Source: an uncultured Collinsella sp. (lineage in GTDB: Bacteria > Actinomycetota > Coriobacteriia > Coriobacteriales > Coriobacteriaceae). From it: a DNA stretch of 8,341 nucleotides. Numbering within the stretch: position 1 is the first letter of the stretch; each line of letters begins with the position of its first letter. This document shows positions 1 to 5,566 of this stretch, piece after piece. Made by a program: the position numbers and the translations under genes. Under the pieces are notes generated by a model, which saw only the letters and a list, made by a program, of their open reading frames with translations, did no database searches and was not told the DNA's origin. The stretch spans positions 1-8,341 of the forward strand of contig CABQLK010000061.1 in the NCBI GenBank assembly GCA_902465015.1. The letters run 5' to 3'.

Positions 1-54
1 GGCCGCGGCGGCCCGCGCTGCATGAGCATGCCCTTCTGGCGCGAGGACCTCTAA
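1..54 (+). CDS. arcA: arginine deiminase, C-terminal fragment (5' part outside window)
   Basis: Only the last 17 codons and the TAA stop are present. The translation GRGGPRCMSMPFWREDL is the conserved end of arginine deiminase: the GGPRCMSMP motif carries the catalytic cysteine (codon 19-21 here) that forms the covalent amidino-enzyme intermediate. The enzyme is cytoplasmic and hydrolyses L-arginine to citrulline and ammonia, the first step of the ADI pathway. The next gene, arcB, uses the citrulline, which supports the call. The fragment is cut by the window edge and shows no sign of being a broken gene. Family assignment is from the motif and context; the N-terminal domain cannot be checked here. 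Confidence 0.93.
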   Translation, partial: GRGGPRCMSMPFWREDL

Positions 55-66
55 GTCTTTCCGTTT

Positions 67-114
67 CCGGTGCGGTCCCCCTACAACCGCACCGGTTTCG
101 CCCGTCAAACGGGC
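67..114 (+). other. two consecutive hairpins in the arcA-arcB gap
   Basis: A perfect 10-bp stem (67-76 with 86-95, 9-nt loop) is followed four bases later by a 6-bp stem (100-105 with 109-114, loop CAA). Neither is followed by a real T tract (TTTCG after the first, AACACT after the second), so these look more like mRNA processing or stability elements, or a weak attenuator, than an efficient terminator. The gap between arcA and arcB is 105 bases in all, and its last part (115-145) is AT-rich before the arcB ribosome binding site. The function is inferred; the stems are seen directly. Confidence 0.55.
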
Positions 115-159
115 AACACTAATACTTACGTAATTCATTTTTTCGAAAGGAAACGAACC

Positions 160-1155
160 ATGGGTGTTAACCTCTCCGGCCGTAGCTTCCTCAAGCTTCT
201 CGACCTCACCACCGAGGAGATCGAGTACCTGCTCAAGCTCTCCAAGAACTTCAAGGACATGAAGCGCGCTGGCGTTCCGCACCGCTATCTCGAGGGCAAG
301 AACATTGTTCTGCTCTTCCAGAAGACCTCCACTCGTACCCGCTGCGCCTTCGAGGTCGGCGGCATGGATCTGGGCATGGGCGTCACCTACCTCGATCCGG
401 GTTCGTCGCAGATGGGCAAGAAGGAGTCCATCGAGGACACCGCCCGCGTTCTCGGCCGCATGTATGACGGCATCGAGTTCCGTGGCTTTGCCCAGGACGA
501 CGTCGAGGAGCTCGCTGCTAAGTCCGGCGTGCCCGTGTGGAACGGCCTGACCACCGAGTGGCACCCCACCCAGATGCTCGCCGACATCCTGACCGTCCAG
601 GAGAACTTCAACTACGACATCAAGGGCAAGACCCTCGTCTTCATGGGCGACTGCAAGAACAACGTTGCTCGCTCCCTCATGGTCGTCTGCTCCAAGCTCG
701 GCATGAATTTCGTGGCCTGCGGCCCCGAGGAGTGCATGCCCGCCGACGACGTCATCGAGGCCTGCAAGCCCATCGCCGAGGCCAACGGCTGCACCATCAA
801 GCTGACCACCGACGTCAAGGACGGCGTCACCGGTGCCGACGTTATCTACACCGACGTGTGGGTCTCCATGGGCGAGCCCGACGAGGTCTGGGCCGAGCGC
901 ATCGCTCAGCTCACCCCGTATCGTGTTACTTCCGAGGTCATGGCTATGGCCAACCCGGGTGCCATCTTCCTGCACTGCCTGCCCAGCTTCCACGACACCA
1001 ACACCACGATTGGCGCCGAGAAGTGCGAGCAGTTCGGCATCACCGAGCAGGAGGTCACCGACGAGGTCTTCGAGAGCCCCGCTTCCAAGGTCTTCGACGA
1101 GGCCGAGAACCGCATGCACACCATCAAGGCTGTCATGTACGCCACGCTCAAGTAA
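160..1155 (+). CDS. arcB: ornithine carbamoyltransferase, catabolic (ADI pathway)
   Basis: A 331-residue protein, the usual OTCase length. In ADI operons the enzyme runs phosphorolytically in the cytoplasm: citrulline + phosphate gives ornithine + carbamoyl phosphate. Visible signatures are the carbamoyl-phosphate loop STRTR (residues 57-61), HPTQ (135-138), the ornithine-side DVWVSMGE (232-239) and HCLP (272-275) with the conserved cysteine. The N-terminal half is the carbamoyl-phosphate domain and the C-terminal half the ornithine domain. The ATG at 160 is chosen because AAAGGA (146-151) lies just upstream and the protein then begins MGVNLSGRSFLKLLDL, as in homologues; an in-frame GTG at 70 sits inside a hairpin stem. 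It follows arcA and is followed by a terminator and an antiporter. The catabolic (ArcB) rather than anabolic (ArgF) role is inferred from neighbours, since the two share the same motifs. Confidence 0.96.
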   Translation: MGVNLSGRSFLKLLDLTTEEIEYLLKLSKNFKDMKRAGVPHRYLEGKNIVLLFQKTSTRTRCAFEVGGMDLGMGVTYLDPGSSQMGKKESIEDTARVLGRMYDGIEFRGFAQDDVEELAAKSGVPVWNGLTTEWHPTQMLADILTVQENFNYDIKGKTLVFMGDCKNNVARSLMVVCSKLGMNFVACGPEECMPADDVIEACKPIAEANGCTIKLTTDVKDGVTGADVIYTDVWVSMGEPDEVWAERIAQLTPYRVTSEVMAMANPGAIFLHCLPSFHDTNTTIGAEKCEQFGITEQEVTDEVFESPASKVFDEAENRMHTIKAVMYATLK

Positions 1156-1170
1156 GAGCATCTAGCATCT

Positions 1171-1208
1171 CGCTCGGGGTGTATTGCTGCTCACCCCGAG
1201 CGGTTTTG
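1171..1208 (+). terminator. intrinsic terminator after arcB
   Basis: A perfect 11-bp GC-rich stem (1171-1181 with 1192-1202, 10-nt loop) is followed by GTTTTGT. It begins 15 bases after the arcB stop. Because the antiporter starts about 100 bases further on the same strand with no strong promoter visible between, the terminator may be leaky and set the ratio of enzyme to transporter transcripts. The partial read-through is an inference. Confidence 0.85.
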
Positions 1209-1284
1209 TCTGGTAAATATCTTGCGTCGGGCGGTGGGCACGGCACGGAAAATCCGCTTCGCGCGAGAAAGTTAAATGATTTAT

Positions 1285-1293
1285 GAAGGGGGG
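1285..1293 (+). promoter_or_regulatory. ribosome binding site deciding the antiporter start
   Basis: GAAGGGGGG ends directly against an ATG at 1294 and lies 9 bases before the ATG at 1303; an earlier in-frame ATG at 1276 lies upstream of it. Only the ATG at 1303 has normal Shine-Dalgarno spacing, so it is preferred. Confidence 0.7.
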
Positions 1294-1302
1294 ATGAGAA
1301 CC

Positions 1303-2781
1303 ATGACTGAGACCGCTAAGAAAAAGCGCGGTATGCCTTCATCGTTCACCATTCTTCTAGCTCTGCTGGCAATTGTTGCAGTGATTACCGTTATCGTCTC
1401 CGGCACGTCCGGCGGCGCGGTTACCGCAGCCCGCCTGAGCGATTTCTGCACCGCCCCGATCCTGGGCTTCGCTGACGCTCTGCCCGTCTGCCTCTTCGTT
1501 ATGATCCTGGGCGGCTTCCTCGGCATGATGACCGAGACCGGCGCCCTGGACAACGGCATCGCCGTCCTGGTGCAGAAGCTTAAGGGCAACGAGATCATGC
1601 TCGTTCCCGTGCTGATGCTCATCTTCTCCCTCGGCGGTACCACTTATGGTATGTGCGAGGAGACCGTTCCCTTCTACGCCCTGCTCGCCGCTACCATGAT
1701 GGCCGCTGGCTTCGACCCCATGGTCGGCGCCGCTACCGTCCTGCTCGGTGCTGGCTGCGGCTGCTTGGGCTCCACGGTTAACCCGTTTGCCGTCGGCGCT
1801 GCCGTCGACGCTCTGACCGGCGTTGGCATTGAGGTCAACCAGTCCATCATCATCGGCCTCGGTGCCGTCCTGTGGATTGTCACTACCGCTATGTCCATCG
1901 TCTTCGTGATGAACTATGCCAAGAAGGTCAAGGCTGACAAGGGTTCCACCATCCTGTCGATGCAGGAGCTCAAGGACGCCGAAGAGGCTCACGGCAAGGC
2001 CGCTTCCGAGGTCCACAAGGAGGTCAAGCTCACCGGTCGTCAGAAGGGTGTTCTGATCGCCTTCGCCTTCACCTTCGTCGTCATGATCGTCGGCTTCATT
2101 CCGCTGGCCGACCTCAACGAGGGCGTCGCCAACTTCTTCGACGCTGGCGCTGTCTACGACGCCGACGGTAATGCCGTCGTCCAGGGCTGGTCTGCCCTGA
2201 TCACCGGCCTGCCCATTGGCCAGTGGTACTTCGACGAGGCTTCCACCTGGTTCTTCCTCATGGCTGTCCTGATCGGTATCATCGGTGGCCTGTCCGAGAA
2301 GCAGATTGTCAACACCTTCATCACCGGCGCTGCCGACATGATGTCCGTTGTTCTCGTCATCGCTCTCGCCCGTGGTATCTCCGTCCTCATGGCTAACACC
2401 GGCCTCGACGTCTTCGTCCTCGACGCTGCCGCCAATGCCCTGGCTGGCCTGTCCGGCGTGATTTTCGCCCCCATGAGCTTCCTGGTCTACTTCGGCCTGT
2501 CCTTCCTGATCCCCTCGACCTCCGGTATGGCCACCGTCTCCATGCCCATCATGGGACCGCTGGCTGTTAAGCTCGGCTTCTCGCCCGAGGTCATGGTCAT
2601 GATCTTCTCCGCCGCCATCGGTGTCGTGAACCTGTTCACCCCGACCTCCGGCGCCATTATGGGCGGTCTCGCCCTGGCCAAGATCGAGTGGACGACCTGG
2701 CTCAAGTTTGCCCTTAAGCTCATCGTCGCTCTCTCCGTCGTCTGCGCCGTCATCCTGACCGTCGCCTGCGTGCTGCTCTAA
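1303..2781 (+). CDS. yfcC: YfcC/DcuC-family membrane antiporter, probable arginine-ornithine exchanger
   Basis: A 492-residue, very hydrophobic integral membrane protein. A short basic N-terminus (KKKRGMPSSFTILL) leads into roughly 11-13 membrane segments, among them about 15-33, 62-77, 98-113, 122-138, 181-203, 248-268, 316-331, 345-365, 384-404, 428-447 and 465-491. A hydrophilic loop at about 205-247 splits it into two halves. Paired motifs PSTSG (404-408) and TPTSG (446-450), plus GSTVNP (156-161), resemble the re-entrant substrate-site loops of ion-transporter-superfamily carriers. Family knowledge: YfcC proteins (Pfam DcuC group) are annotated as basic amino-acid antiporters and replace or accompany ArcD in ADI clusters. 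Position directly after arcA-arcB supports arginine import coupled to ornithine export. Substrate is inferred; the family is much surer. A C4-dicarboxylate or peptide-type substrate cannot be excluded from sequence alone. Confidence 0.85.
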   Translation: MTETAKKKRGMPSSFTILLALLAIVAVITVIVSGTSGGAVTAARLSDFCTAPILGFADALPVCLFVMILGGFLGMMTETGALDNGIAVLVQKLKGNEIMLVPVLMLIFSLGGTTYGMCEETVPFYALLAATMMAAGFDPMVGAATVLLGAGCGCLGSTVNPFAVGAAVDALTGVGIEVNQSIIIGLGAVLWIVTTAMSIVFVMNYAKKVKADKGSTILSMQELKDAEEAHGKAASEVHKEVKLTGRQKGVLIAFAFTFVVMIVGFIPLADLNEGVANFFDAGAVYDADGNAVVQGWSALITGLPIGQWYFDEASTWFFLMAVLIGIIGGLSEKQIVNTFITGAADMMSVVLVIALARGISVLMANTGLDVFVLDAAANALAGLSGVIFAPMSFLVYFGLSFLIPSTSGMATVSMPIMGPLAVKLGFSPEVMVMIFSAAIGVVNLFTPTSGAIMGGLALAKIEWTTWLKFALKLIVALSVVCAVILTVACVLL

Positions 2782-2879
2782 GTACCCAACGGGTACCCCA
2801 CGGAAACCTTGACGATCCTGTAGAGGATCACCTGGTCATCGTCTGTCCGGTGGGGTCAACCCACCGGTAGACTCCTACC
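2782..2879 (+). other. structured 3' region with competing RNA folds (candidate cis-RNA)
   Basis: Immediately after the antiporter stop is a run of stems. Local set: 2782-2787 with 2791-2796; 2814-2818 with 2825-2829; a perfect 8-bp stem 2847-2854 with 2860-2867; and 2866-2870 with 2875-2879. A second, long-range set excludes most of these: 2795-2801 with 2850-2856 (7 bp), 2802-2804 with 2846-2848, and 2811-2816 with 2838-2843 (6 bp). Two exclusive pairings just ahead of an intrinsic terminator is the usual architecture of an attenuator or riboswitch, but no gene follows closely. I do not recognise a known RNA class. It could equally be a structured 3' UTR. Confidence 0.35.
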
Positions 2880-2883
2880 TTTA

Positions 2884-2925
2884 GCCCCCTTCCGTTCCGT
2901 GCGCGGGAGGGGGCGCTCTTGTGTT
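2884..2925 (+). terminator. intrinsic terminator of the ADI/antiporter transcript
   Basis: An 11-bp stem pairs 2884-2894 with 2904-2914 (GCCCCCT against AGGGGGC at its base, one wobble next to it), followed by GCTCTTGTGTT, a modest T-rich tail. It lies about 100 bases after the antiporter stop and ends the + strand arc region. The weak tail keeps confidence moderate. Confidence 0.65.
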
Positions 2926-2950
2926 CCGGCGTTTTACCAAACGCCGGAAC
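2923..2950. repeat. perfect 12-bp inverted repeat, 4-base loop
   Basis: Positions 2923-2934 are the exact reverse complement of 2939-2950, with the loop TACC. Such a short loop and perfect GC-rich stem make a stable hairpin in either strand. It starts right at the tail of the preceding terminator and has no T tract of its own on the + strand (CACTCG follows). It may be a backup terminator arm, a transcript-stabilising hairpin or a repetitive extragenic element; the sequence does not decide. Confidence 0.7.
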
Positions 2951-2963
2951 CACTCGACGCTGC

Positions 2964-3061
2964 AAGCCCGCCAGAGCGGCAATCTGACGTTCAATCGTCG
3001 GGCATGGCCAAAAGGCCTATGCCCTCCTCTTTCACGTCACCTTGCTCGCTCTGGCGGGCTT
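2964..3061. repeat. 98-base long imperfect hairpin (REP/MITE-like or small structured RNA)
   Basis: The whole segment folds back on itself. Outer stem: 2964-2978 with 3047-3061, 15 bp perfect. Then, past one bulged T (3046), 2979-2982 with 3042-3045; a 2x2 internal loop; 2985-2990 with 3034-3039; a symmetric 9x9 internal loop; 3000-3005 with 3019-3024; and, past one bulged T (3018), GGCC 3006-3009 with 3014-3017 closing an AAAA loop. That is 35 base pairs in one uninterrupted axis. No T tract follows on either strand, so it is not a simple terminator. No reading frame through it has a ribosome binding site. No flanking direct repeat was identified. Confidence 0.65.
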
Positions 3062-3135
3062 TCGCTGACTTATGCTCCACCTGCGACGTTTCCATTATTG
3101 ATACAAAGGCCAGGTTTGTTTGAACCAAAAAGGGG

Positions 3136-3204
3136 AAGTTGCGGTGGAATAGTTCCTGTTTGGCCGTCTTGAGGGGTTAAACGGGAACTATTTCACCGCA
3201 ACTT
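3136..3204 (+). repeat. 26-30 bp hairpin paired best as + strand RNA
   Basis: Positions 3136-3161 pair with 3179-3204 over 26 consecutive positions, the only two non-Watson-Crick positions being G.U and U.G in the + strand RNA. Pairing continues inward with two more G.U pairs and two G-C pairs (3162-3165 with 3175-3178), leaving a 9-base loop. In the - strand RNA the four wobbles would be C-A mismatches. No T tract follows on the + side; on the - side the stem would be followed by CCCCTTTTT. It lies about 60 bases upstream of the -10 box of the next gene. Role unknown: small RNA, REP-like element or transcript boundary. Confidence 0.65.
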
Positions 3205-3243
3205 ATCGATGGCGTGTTTGGTTGGTGCCAGTTGATTGCTTGG

Positions 3244-3272
3244 GCGTTGGGGAGGGTCTGCTCCGTTATAAT
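3244..3272 (+). promoter_or_regulatory. probable sigma-70-type promoter of the DUF1846 gene
   Basis: A perfect TATAAT (3267-3272) lies 39 bases before the start codon at 3312. With a 17-base spacer the -35 position would be GCGTTG (3244-3249), a weak match. The predicted start of transcription near 3279 gives a leader of about 30 bases that contains only the ribosome binding site. The long 3136-3204 hairpin is just upstream. Confidence 0.55.
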
Positions 3273-3311
3273 CGCCTAGAACATTAATTGGAAACGGGAC
3301 GGGAGCCATAC

Positions 3312-4793
3312 ATGCGCCAGGGTTTCGACAATGCGAAGTATATCGAGCTGCAGGCTGCTCACATTAAGGAGCGCATCTCGCAGTTTGGTGGCAAGCTCTA
3401 TTTGGAGTTTGGCGGTAAGCTGTTCGATGACTATCATGCGAGCCGAGTGCTGCCGGGTTTTGAACCGGACAGCAAGTTCCGCATGCTCAAGAGCATCGCC
3501 GACGATGTCGAGGTTATCATCGCGATCAACGCGAACCACATCGAGAAAAACAAGGCTCGCGGTGACCTTGGCATTACCTATGACGAGGATGTGCTGCGCC
3601 TGGTTGACTTGTTCCGCGGCAACGGCTTTGCCGTCGCGGCTGTGGTCATCACCCAGTACGCCGGCCAGCCTGCTGCCGATGTGTTCCGCAACCGCCTGAA
3701 CGCGCTCGGCATTCCCGCCAAGCTGCACTATCCCATCGAGGGCTACCCGCACGATGTCGATCTGATCGTGTCCGATGATGGCTACGGCAAGAACGAGTTT
3801 GTCGAGACCACCCGACCGCTCGTCGTGGTCACTGCCCCCGGTCCTGGCTCGGGCAAGCTTGCCACCTGCCTGTCTCAGCTCTATCACGAGCACAAGCATG
3901 GCACGGCCGCCGGCTATGCCAAATTCGAGACCTTCCCGGTTTGGAATCTGCCCCTTACGCATCCGGTCAATATTGCCTACGAGGCCGCCACGGCAGACCT
4001 CGATGACGCCAACATCATCGACTCCTTCCACCTGGAGGCCTACAACAAAACCACGGTCAACTACAACCGCGACGTCGAGGCCTTCCCGGTAGTCCGTGCC
4101 CTGATGGAAAAGATCTTGGGCAAGAGCCCCTACCAGAGCCCCACGGACATGGGCGTCAATATGGTCGGCTTTGCCATCACCGATGACGATGCCTGCCGCG
4201 ACGCTTCCAAGATGGAGATCGTCCGTCGCTACTTTACCGCGGTCGAAAATGTGCGCCGTACCGGCGTAGGCGATGAGCAAGTCGACCGTCTCAAGATTAT
4301 TATGAAGAAAGCCGGCATCGATAAGAACTACTCGCCGGCGCGCTCGGCGGCCCTCACCAGGGAGCAGCTCACGGGCGGTCCCGTGGGTGCCATGGTCATG
4401 CCCGATGGCTCCGTGGTGACCGGTAAGACCTCCACGCGCCTGGGCGCCGCAAGTTCGCTCATTATGAACGCCCTCAAGCATGTCTCGGGCGTCGACCTTG
4501 AGCTCGAGGTCATTAGCGATGAGGCGATCGAGCCCATCAGCAAGCTCAAGACGCATTTCCTGGGCAGCAAAAACCCGCGCCTCCACACCGACGAGACGCT
4601 CATGGCGCTGTCGATCACCTCGGCCACGAGTGAGACGGCCGCTCGCGTCCTTTCGGGCCTGGAGCAGTTGCGCGGTTGCGATGCCTTCTTTAGCGTGATC
4701 ATCTCGCCGACGGACGAGACGGTACTGCGCAAACTGGGTATCAACGTGTGCTGCGAGCCCAAGTTTGAGCGCCGCGGTTTCTTCCATCGCTAA
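3312..4793 (+). CDS. DUF1846 / UPF0371 family protein
   Basis: A 493-residue cytoplasmic protein (no signal peptide or membrane segment) recognised from its family-typical opening: MRQGFDNAKYIELQAAHI, then KLYLEFGGKLFDDYHASRVLPGF at about 28-50. A P-loop-like APGPGSGK (175-182) suggests nucleotide or phosphate binding; the C-terminal part has GGPVGAMVMPDG (355-366) and GKTSTRLGA (371-379). Family knowledge: DUF1846 members are uncharacterised, and an older 'ATP-dependent peptidase' label has no support. The ATG at 3312 is preferred over an in-frame TTG at 3288 because GGGAG (3301-3305) is spaced 6 bases from it and homologues begin at this point. It is monocistronic, with its own promoter and terminator, so its neighbours say little about its role. 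The family call is firm; I assign no function. Confidence 0.88.
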   Translation: MRQGFDNAKYIELQAAHIKERISQFGGKLYLEFGGKLFDDYHASRVLPGFEPDSKFRMLKSIADDVEVIIAINANHIEKNKARGDLGITYDEDVLRLVDLFRGNGFAVAAVVITQYAGQPAADVFRNRLNALGIPAKLHYPIEGYPHDVDLIVSDDGYGKNEFVETTRPLVVVTAPGPGSGKLATCLSQLYHEHKHGTAAGYAKFETFPVWNLPLTHPVNIAYEAATADLDDANIIDSFHLEAYNKTTVNYNRDVEAFPVVRALMEKILGKSPYQSPTDMGVNMVGFAITDDDACRDASKMEIVRRYFTAVENVRRTGVGDEQVDRLKIIMKKAGIDKNYSPARSAALTREQLTGGPVGAMVMPDGSVVTGKTSTRLGAASSLIMNALKHVSGVDLELEVISDEAIEPISKLKTHFLGSKNPRLHTDETLMALSITSATSETAARVLSGLEQLRGCDAFFSVIISPTDETVLRKLGINVCCEPKFERRGFFHR

Positions 4794-4827
4794 GTTTGAA
4801 GCACCGCGGTAATTGCATTGCATTTTG

Positions 4828-4860
4828 GCCGTATCGGGTTAGCGCCCGGTACGGCTTTTT
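4828..4860 (+). terminator. intrinsic terminator after the DUF1846 gene
   Basis: An 11-bp stem with one G.U pair (4828-4838 with 4845-4855, loop TTAGCG) is followed by TTTTTG. It lies 34 bases past the stop and isolates this gene from the winged-helix gene downstream. Confidence 0.88.
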
Positions 4861-4926
4861 GATCAATAAAGCGCCTATTTCGGCGAAAAATAGCCGTTTA
4901 CCTGCCTAGAAACAATTTGAGCGGTA

Positions 4927-4932
4927 TACAAT
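4927..4932 (+). promoter_or_regulatory. possible -10 box for the winged-helix gene
   Basis: TACAAT within TATACAAT sits in the only AT-rich stretch between the preceding terminator and the gene. No good -35 is seen at 16-18 bases upstream. A direct repeat AACTGT-AACTGT (4933-4944) overlaps the expected transcription start and could be an operator. The resulting leader to 5050 would be about 110 bases. Confidence 0.35.
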
Positions 4933-5037
4933 AACTGTAACTGTTTCATCCTTAGCGGGATGCCGCATGATGGATATTACCTGCCATCGTGAGGTGTGTC
5001 GGTCGCGCACGGCGCGTTAGATGCTCGTGCTCGGTTT

Positions 5038-5044
5038 GAGGAGG
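5038..5044 (+). promoter_or_regulatory. strong ribosome binding site deciding the winged-helix start
   Basis: GAGGAGG, five bases before the ATG at 5050, is a near-ideal Shine-Dalgarno sequence. An in-frame GTG at 4996 would add 18 residues but has no comparable site, so 5050 is chosen. Confidence 0.8.
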
Positions 5045-5049
5045 CTGCT

Positions 5050-5388
5050 ATGGCGGGCAAGGGTCGTGCGAGTGTCAACGATATGAAGCGTGTCGAGGTG
5101 CTGGTGTTGATGGAGATCGACCAGCAAACCGAAGACAATGGCGGGCCGTATGGTTTCTCGCGCAAAACGCTTGCCGAGCGCGTGGGGGTTTCGCCGTATC
5201 GTGCCCGCGCCGCAATCGATCGCTTGGATTCCGAAGGCATGATTGATGTCGTCTCGCGTTATAGCGACGACGGCGGTCAGCTTGCAAATGGCATTTGCCT
5301 CACCGAACGTGGCAAGTGGTATCTTGAGGGCGTCCGTACCGGCATGCTCGTTCAAGAAATGCTCGAAGACGAGGTTGCTGATCGATAG
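5050..5388 (+). CDS. small winged helix-turn-helix DNA-binding protein
   Basis: A 112-residue soluble protein. A first helix (about 10-26, DMKRVEVLVLMEIDQQ) is followed by a helix-turn-helix: FSRKTLAERVGVSPYRARAAIDRLDSEGMI at about 36-65, with RKTLAERVGV as the positioning helix and SPYRARAAIDRL as the probable recognition helix. A wing-like strand pair follows (66-86, VVSRYSDDGG to ICLTERG), then a C-terminal helix rich in acidic residues (about 87-110). The plan resembles MarR/PadR-like or phage-type winged-helix regulators, but I do not recognise the specific family. No ligand or catalytic domain is present. It is flanked by terminators on both sides and so is probably a single-gene transcript; proximity to pyrG does not prove it controls pyrG. 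A DNA-binding role is inferred from the fold; its target is unknown. Confidence 0.75.
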   Translation: MAGKGRASVNDMKRVEVLVLMEIDQQTEDNGGPYGFSRKTLAERVGVSPYRARAAIDRLDSEGMIDVVSRYSDDGGQLANGICLTERGKWYLEGVRTGMLVQEMLEDEVADR

Positions 5389-5412
5389 CAGCATGTAACC
5401 CTTGCCATAGCG

Positions 5413-5445
5413 ACGCCGCCTGGGAAACCGGGCGGCGTTTTGTTT
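5413..5445 (+). terminator. intrinsic terminator with GAAA tetraloop
   Basis: An 11-bp stem with one U.G pair (5413-5423 with 5428-5438) closes a GAAA tetraloop and runs into TTTTGTTT. It starts 24 bases after the winged-helix stop and separates that gene from pyrG. Confidence 0.92.
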
Positions 5446-5479
5446 CAAGATTGAGAAATGCAATCGCACGCGAGAAAAA

Positions 5480-5511
5480 TTGCGAACGGTCCGCGGCGCG
5501 AGTATTACAAT
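5480..5511 (+). promoter_or_regulatory. possible pyrG promoter
   Basis: TACAAT (5506-5511) is the best -10 candidate between the preceding terminator and pyrG. TTGCGA (5480-5485) is the nearest -35-like hexamer but with a 20-base spacer, longer than usual. Expected transcription start is near 5517-5519. Confidence 0.4.
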
Positions 5512-5516
5512 GAAGA

Positions 5517-5548
5517 CCCGTAAGATGTGTATGGACAACTTCTACGGG
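5517..5548 (+). other. pyrG leader hairpin
   Basis: CCCGTA (5517-5522) pairs with TACGGG (5543-5548) over a 20-base loop, close to the predicted 5' end of the message and ending seven bases before the AGG of the pyrG ribosome binding site. It could protect the 5' end or modulate translation. The stem is short and the role is inferred. Confidence 0.3.
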
Positions 5549-5566
5549 AAGCGCAGGTAACTCAAT

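Noticed and set aside
121..140. Possible ArgR operator upstream of arcB
   Set aside because: Only a right half-site-like ATTCAT (133-138) is present; the left half does not match a TGAAT arm at the proper spacing.
2899..3172. Two overlapping short + strand open frames of 74 and 83 codons
   Set aside because: They run through the hairpin stems, have no ribosome binding site and no protein-like pattern; the hairpin structure explains the sequence better.
2782..3275. CRISPR array or tRNA cluster
   Set aside because: The repeats are inverted, differ from each other and show no regular repeat-spacer periodicity; no cloverleaf with tRNA-type T-loop was found.
3276..4823. A 515-codon open frame on the - strand opposite the DUF1846 gene
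   Set aside because: It is codon-aligned with the sense gene, so it stays open simply because the sense gene avoids TTA, CTA and TCA. It has no recognisable domain, while the sense protein is a known family with a promoter and ribosome binding site.
5511..5566. Bacillus-type pyrG control by reiterative G addition and attenuation
   Set aside because: The predicted transcript start lacks a GGG-initiating sequence and there is no terminator hairpin with a T tract in the leader.
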